Shown here in pieces: positions 31,413-31,448 of a DNA stretch of 31,448 nt (positions within the stretch are counted from its first letter, which is position 1; each line of letters opens with the position of its first letter). A model generated the notes under the pieces. The model made no database searches. It saw nothing but the letters and a program-made list of their open reading frames with translations, and had not been told where the DNA came from. Source of the DNA: Saksenaea vasiformis B4078 (Eukaryota; Mucoromycota; Mucoromycetes; Mucorales; Saksenaeaceae); contig JNDT01001382.1 of the NCBI GenBank assembly GCA_000697055.1, positions 1 to 31,448 on the forward strand. The letters are read 5' to 3'. The translations under genes and the position numbers were made by a program.

Positions 31413-31448
31413 TAACGCCTTAATTAGACTTGCAATCTCAAACAAACT

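Larger units (their letters stand above)
27419..31448 (+). mobile_element. hAT-superfamily DNA transposon (right end beyond window)
   Basis: Contains a complete hAT transposase preceded by 1.4 kb holding a TCCCG-rich block, a minisatellite and a TATA box. The left boundary is placed at the start of the TCCCG block; TAATTAAGGC (27419-27428) has an exact inverted match at 31417-31426, but no 8-bp target duplication flanks that pair, so the true right end is probably outside the window. Confidence 0.6.

Noticed and set aside
27419..31426. TAATTAAGGC and its exact inverse 4 kb apart as the hAT terminal repeats
   Set aside because: Partly palindromic AT-rich word, no CAGGG-like end and no 8-bp duplication outside it; kept only as a provisional left boundary.
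1..31448. tRNA genes, rRNA, CRISPR array, bacterial-type promoters
   Set aside because: No T-loop/anticodon arrangement, no spaced identical repeats, and the sequence is clearly eukaryotic.

Overview
The window looks like nuclear DNA of an early-diverging fungus, most likely Mucoromycota. Reasons: genes are cut by many short GT-AG introns (about 45-76 nt), housekeeping genes are of eukaryotic type, a GPI-anchored chitin deacetylase is present, and so are intron-rich Fanzor and Plavaka-like genes of the kind common in Mucoromycota. No tRNA, rRNA, CRISPR array or bacterial-style operon was seen.

Layout. 1-980 (+): the 3' part of a Fanzor (eukaryotic TnpB-like RNA-guided nuclease), cut by the window edge and carrying one in-frame TGA. 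981-3557: gene-poor, with a perfect 16-bp inverted repeat at 3008-3057. 3558-4958 (-): chitin deacetylase. 6411-6660: one copy of a dispersed repeat. 7929-9109 (+): a Ser/Thr/Pro-rich single-pass surface protein. 9514-10135 (+): a Nudix-fold protein resembling mitochondrial ribosomal protein mL46. 11426-12423 (+): Rtf2. 12831-13348 (-): broken zinc-knuckle gene. 14851-15674 (+): ribosomal protein eS8, its start codon on an exon with only four coding bases.

16215-20225 (-) is a second Fanzor of a different subfamily, almost full length but decayed: two in-frame stops, two single-base frameshifts in A5 runs, and Asn in place of the RuvC-I catalytic Asp. Beside it at 20397-21545 lies an element with long imperfect inverted arms, homologous to the repeat at 6411-6660. 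22170-25819 (-) is an intron-rich Plavaka-type transposase gene with premature stops. 26522-27415 (+) is an unrecognised intron-containing gene. 27419 to the window end looks like a hAT transposon: TCCCG-rich subterminal repeats, a minisatellite, a TATA box and an apparently intact nine-exon, 676-residue transposase.

The middle (about 3.5-15.7 kb) is therefore an island of ordinary genes, flanked by mobile-element territory. The most notable content is the pair of unrelated-subfamily Fanzor loci, both showing the rearranged RuvC active site (no Glu at the usual RuvC-II position, a conserved Glu just before the zinc ribbon), each with a small hairpin just past its stop where a guide RNA might lie. 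The hAT element is the one mobile gene that looks able to make a complete protein.
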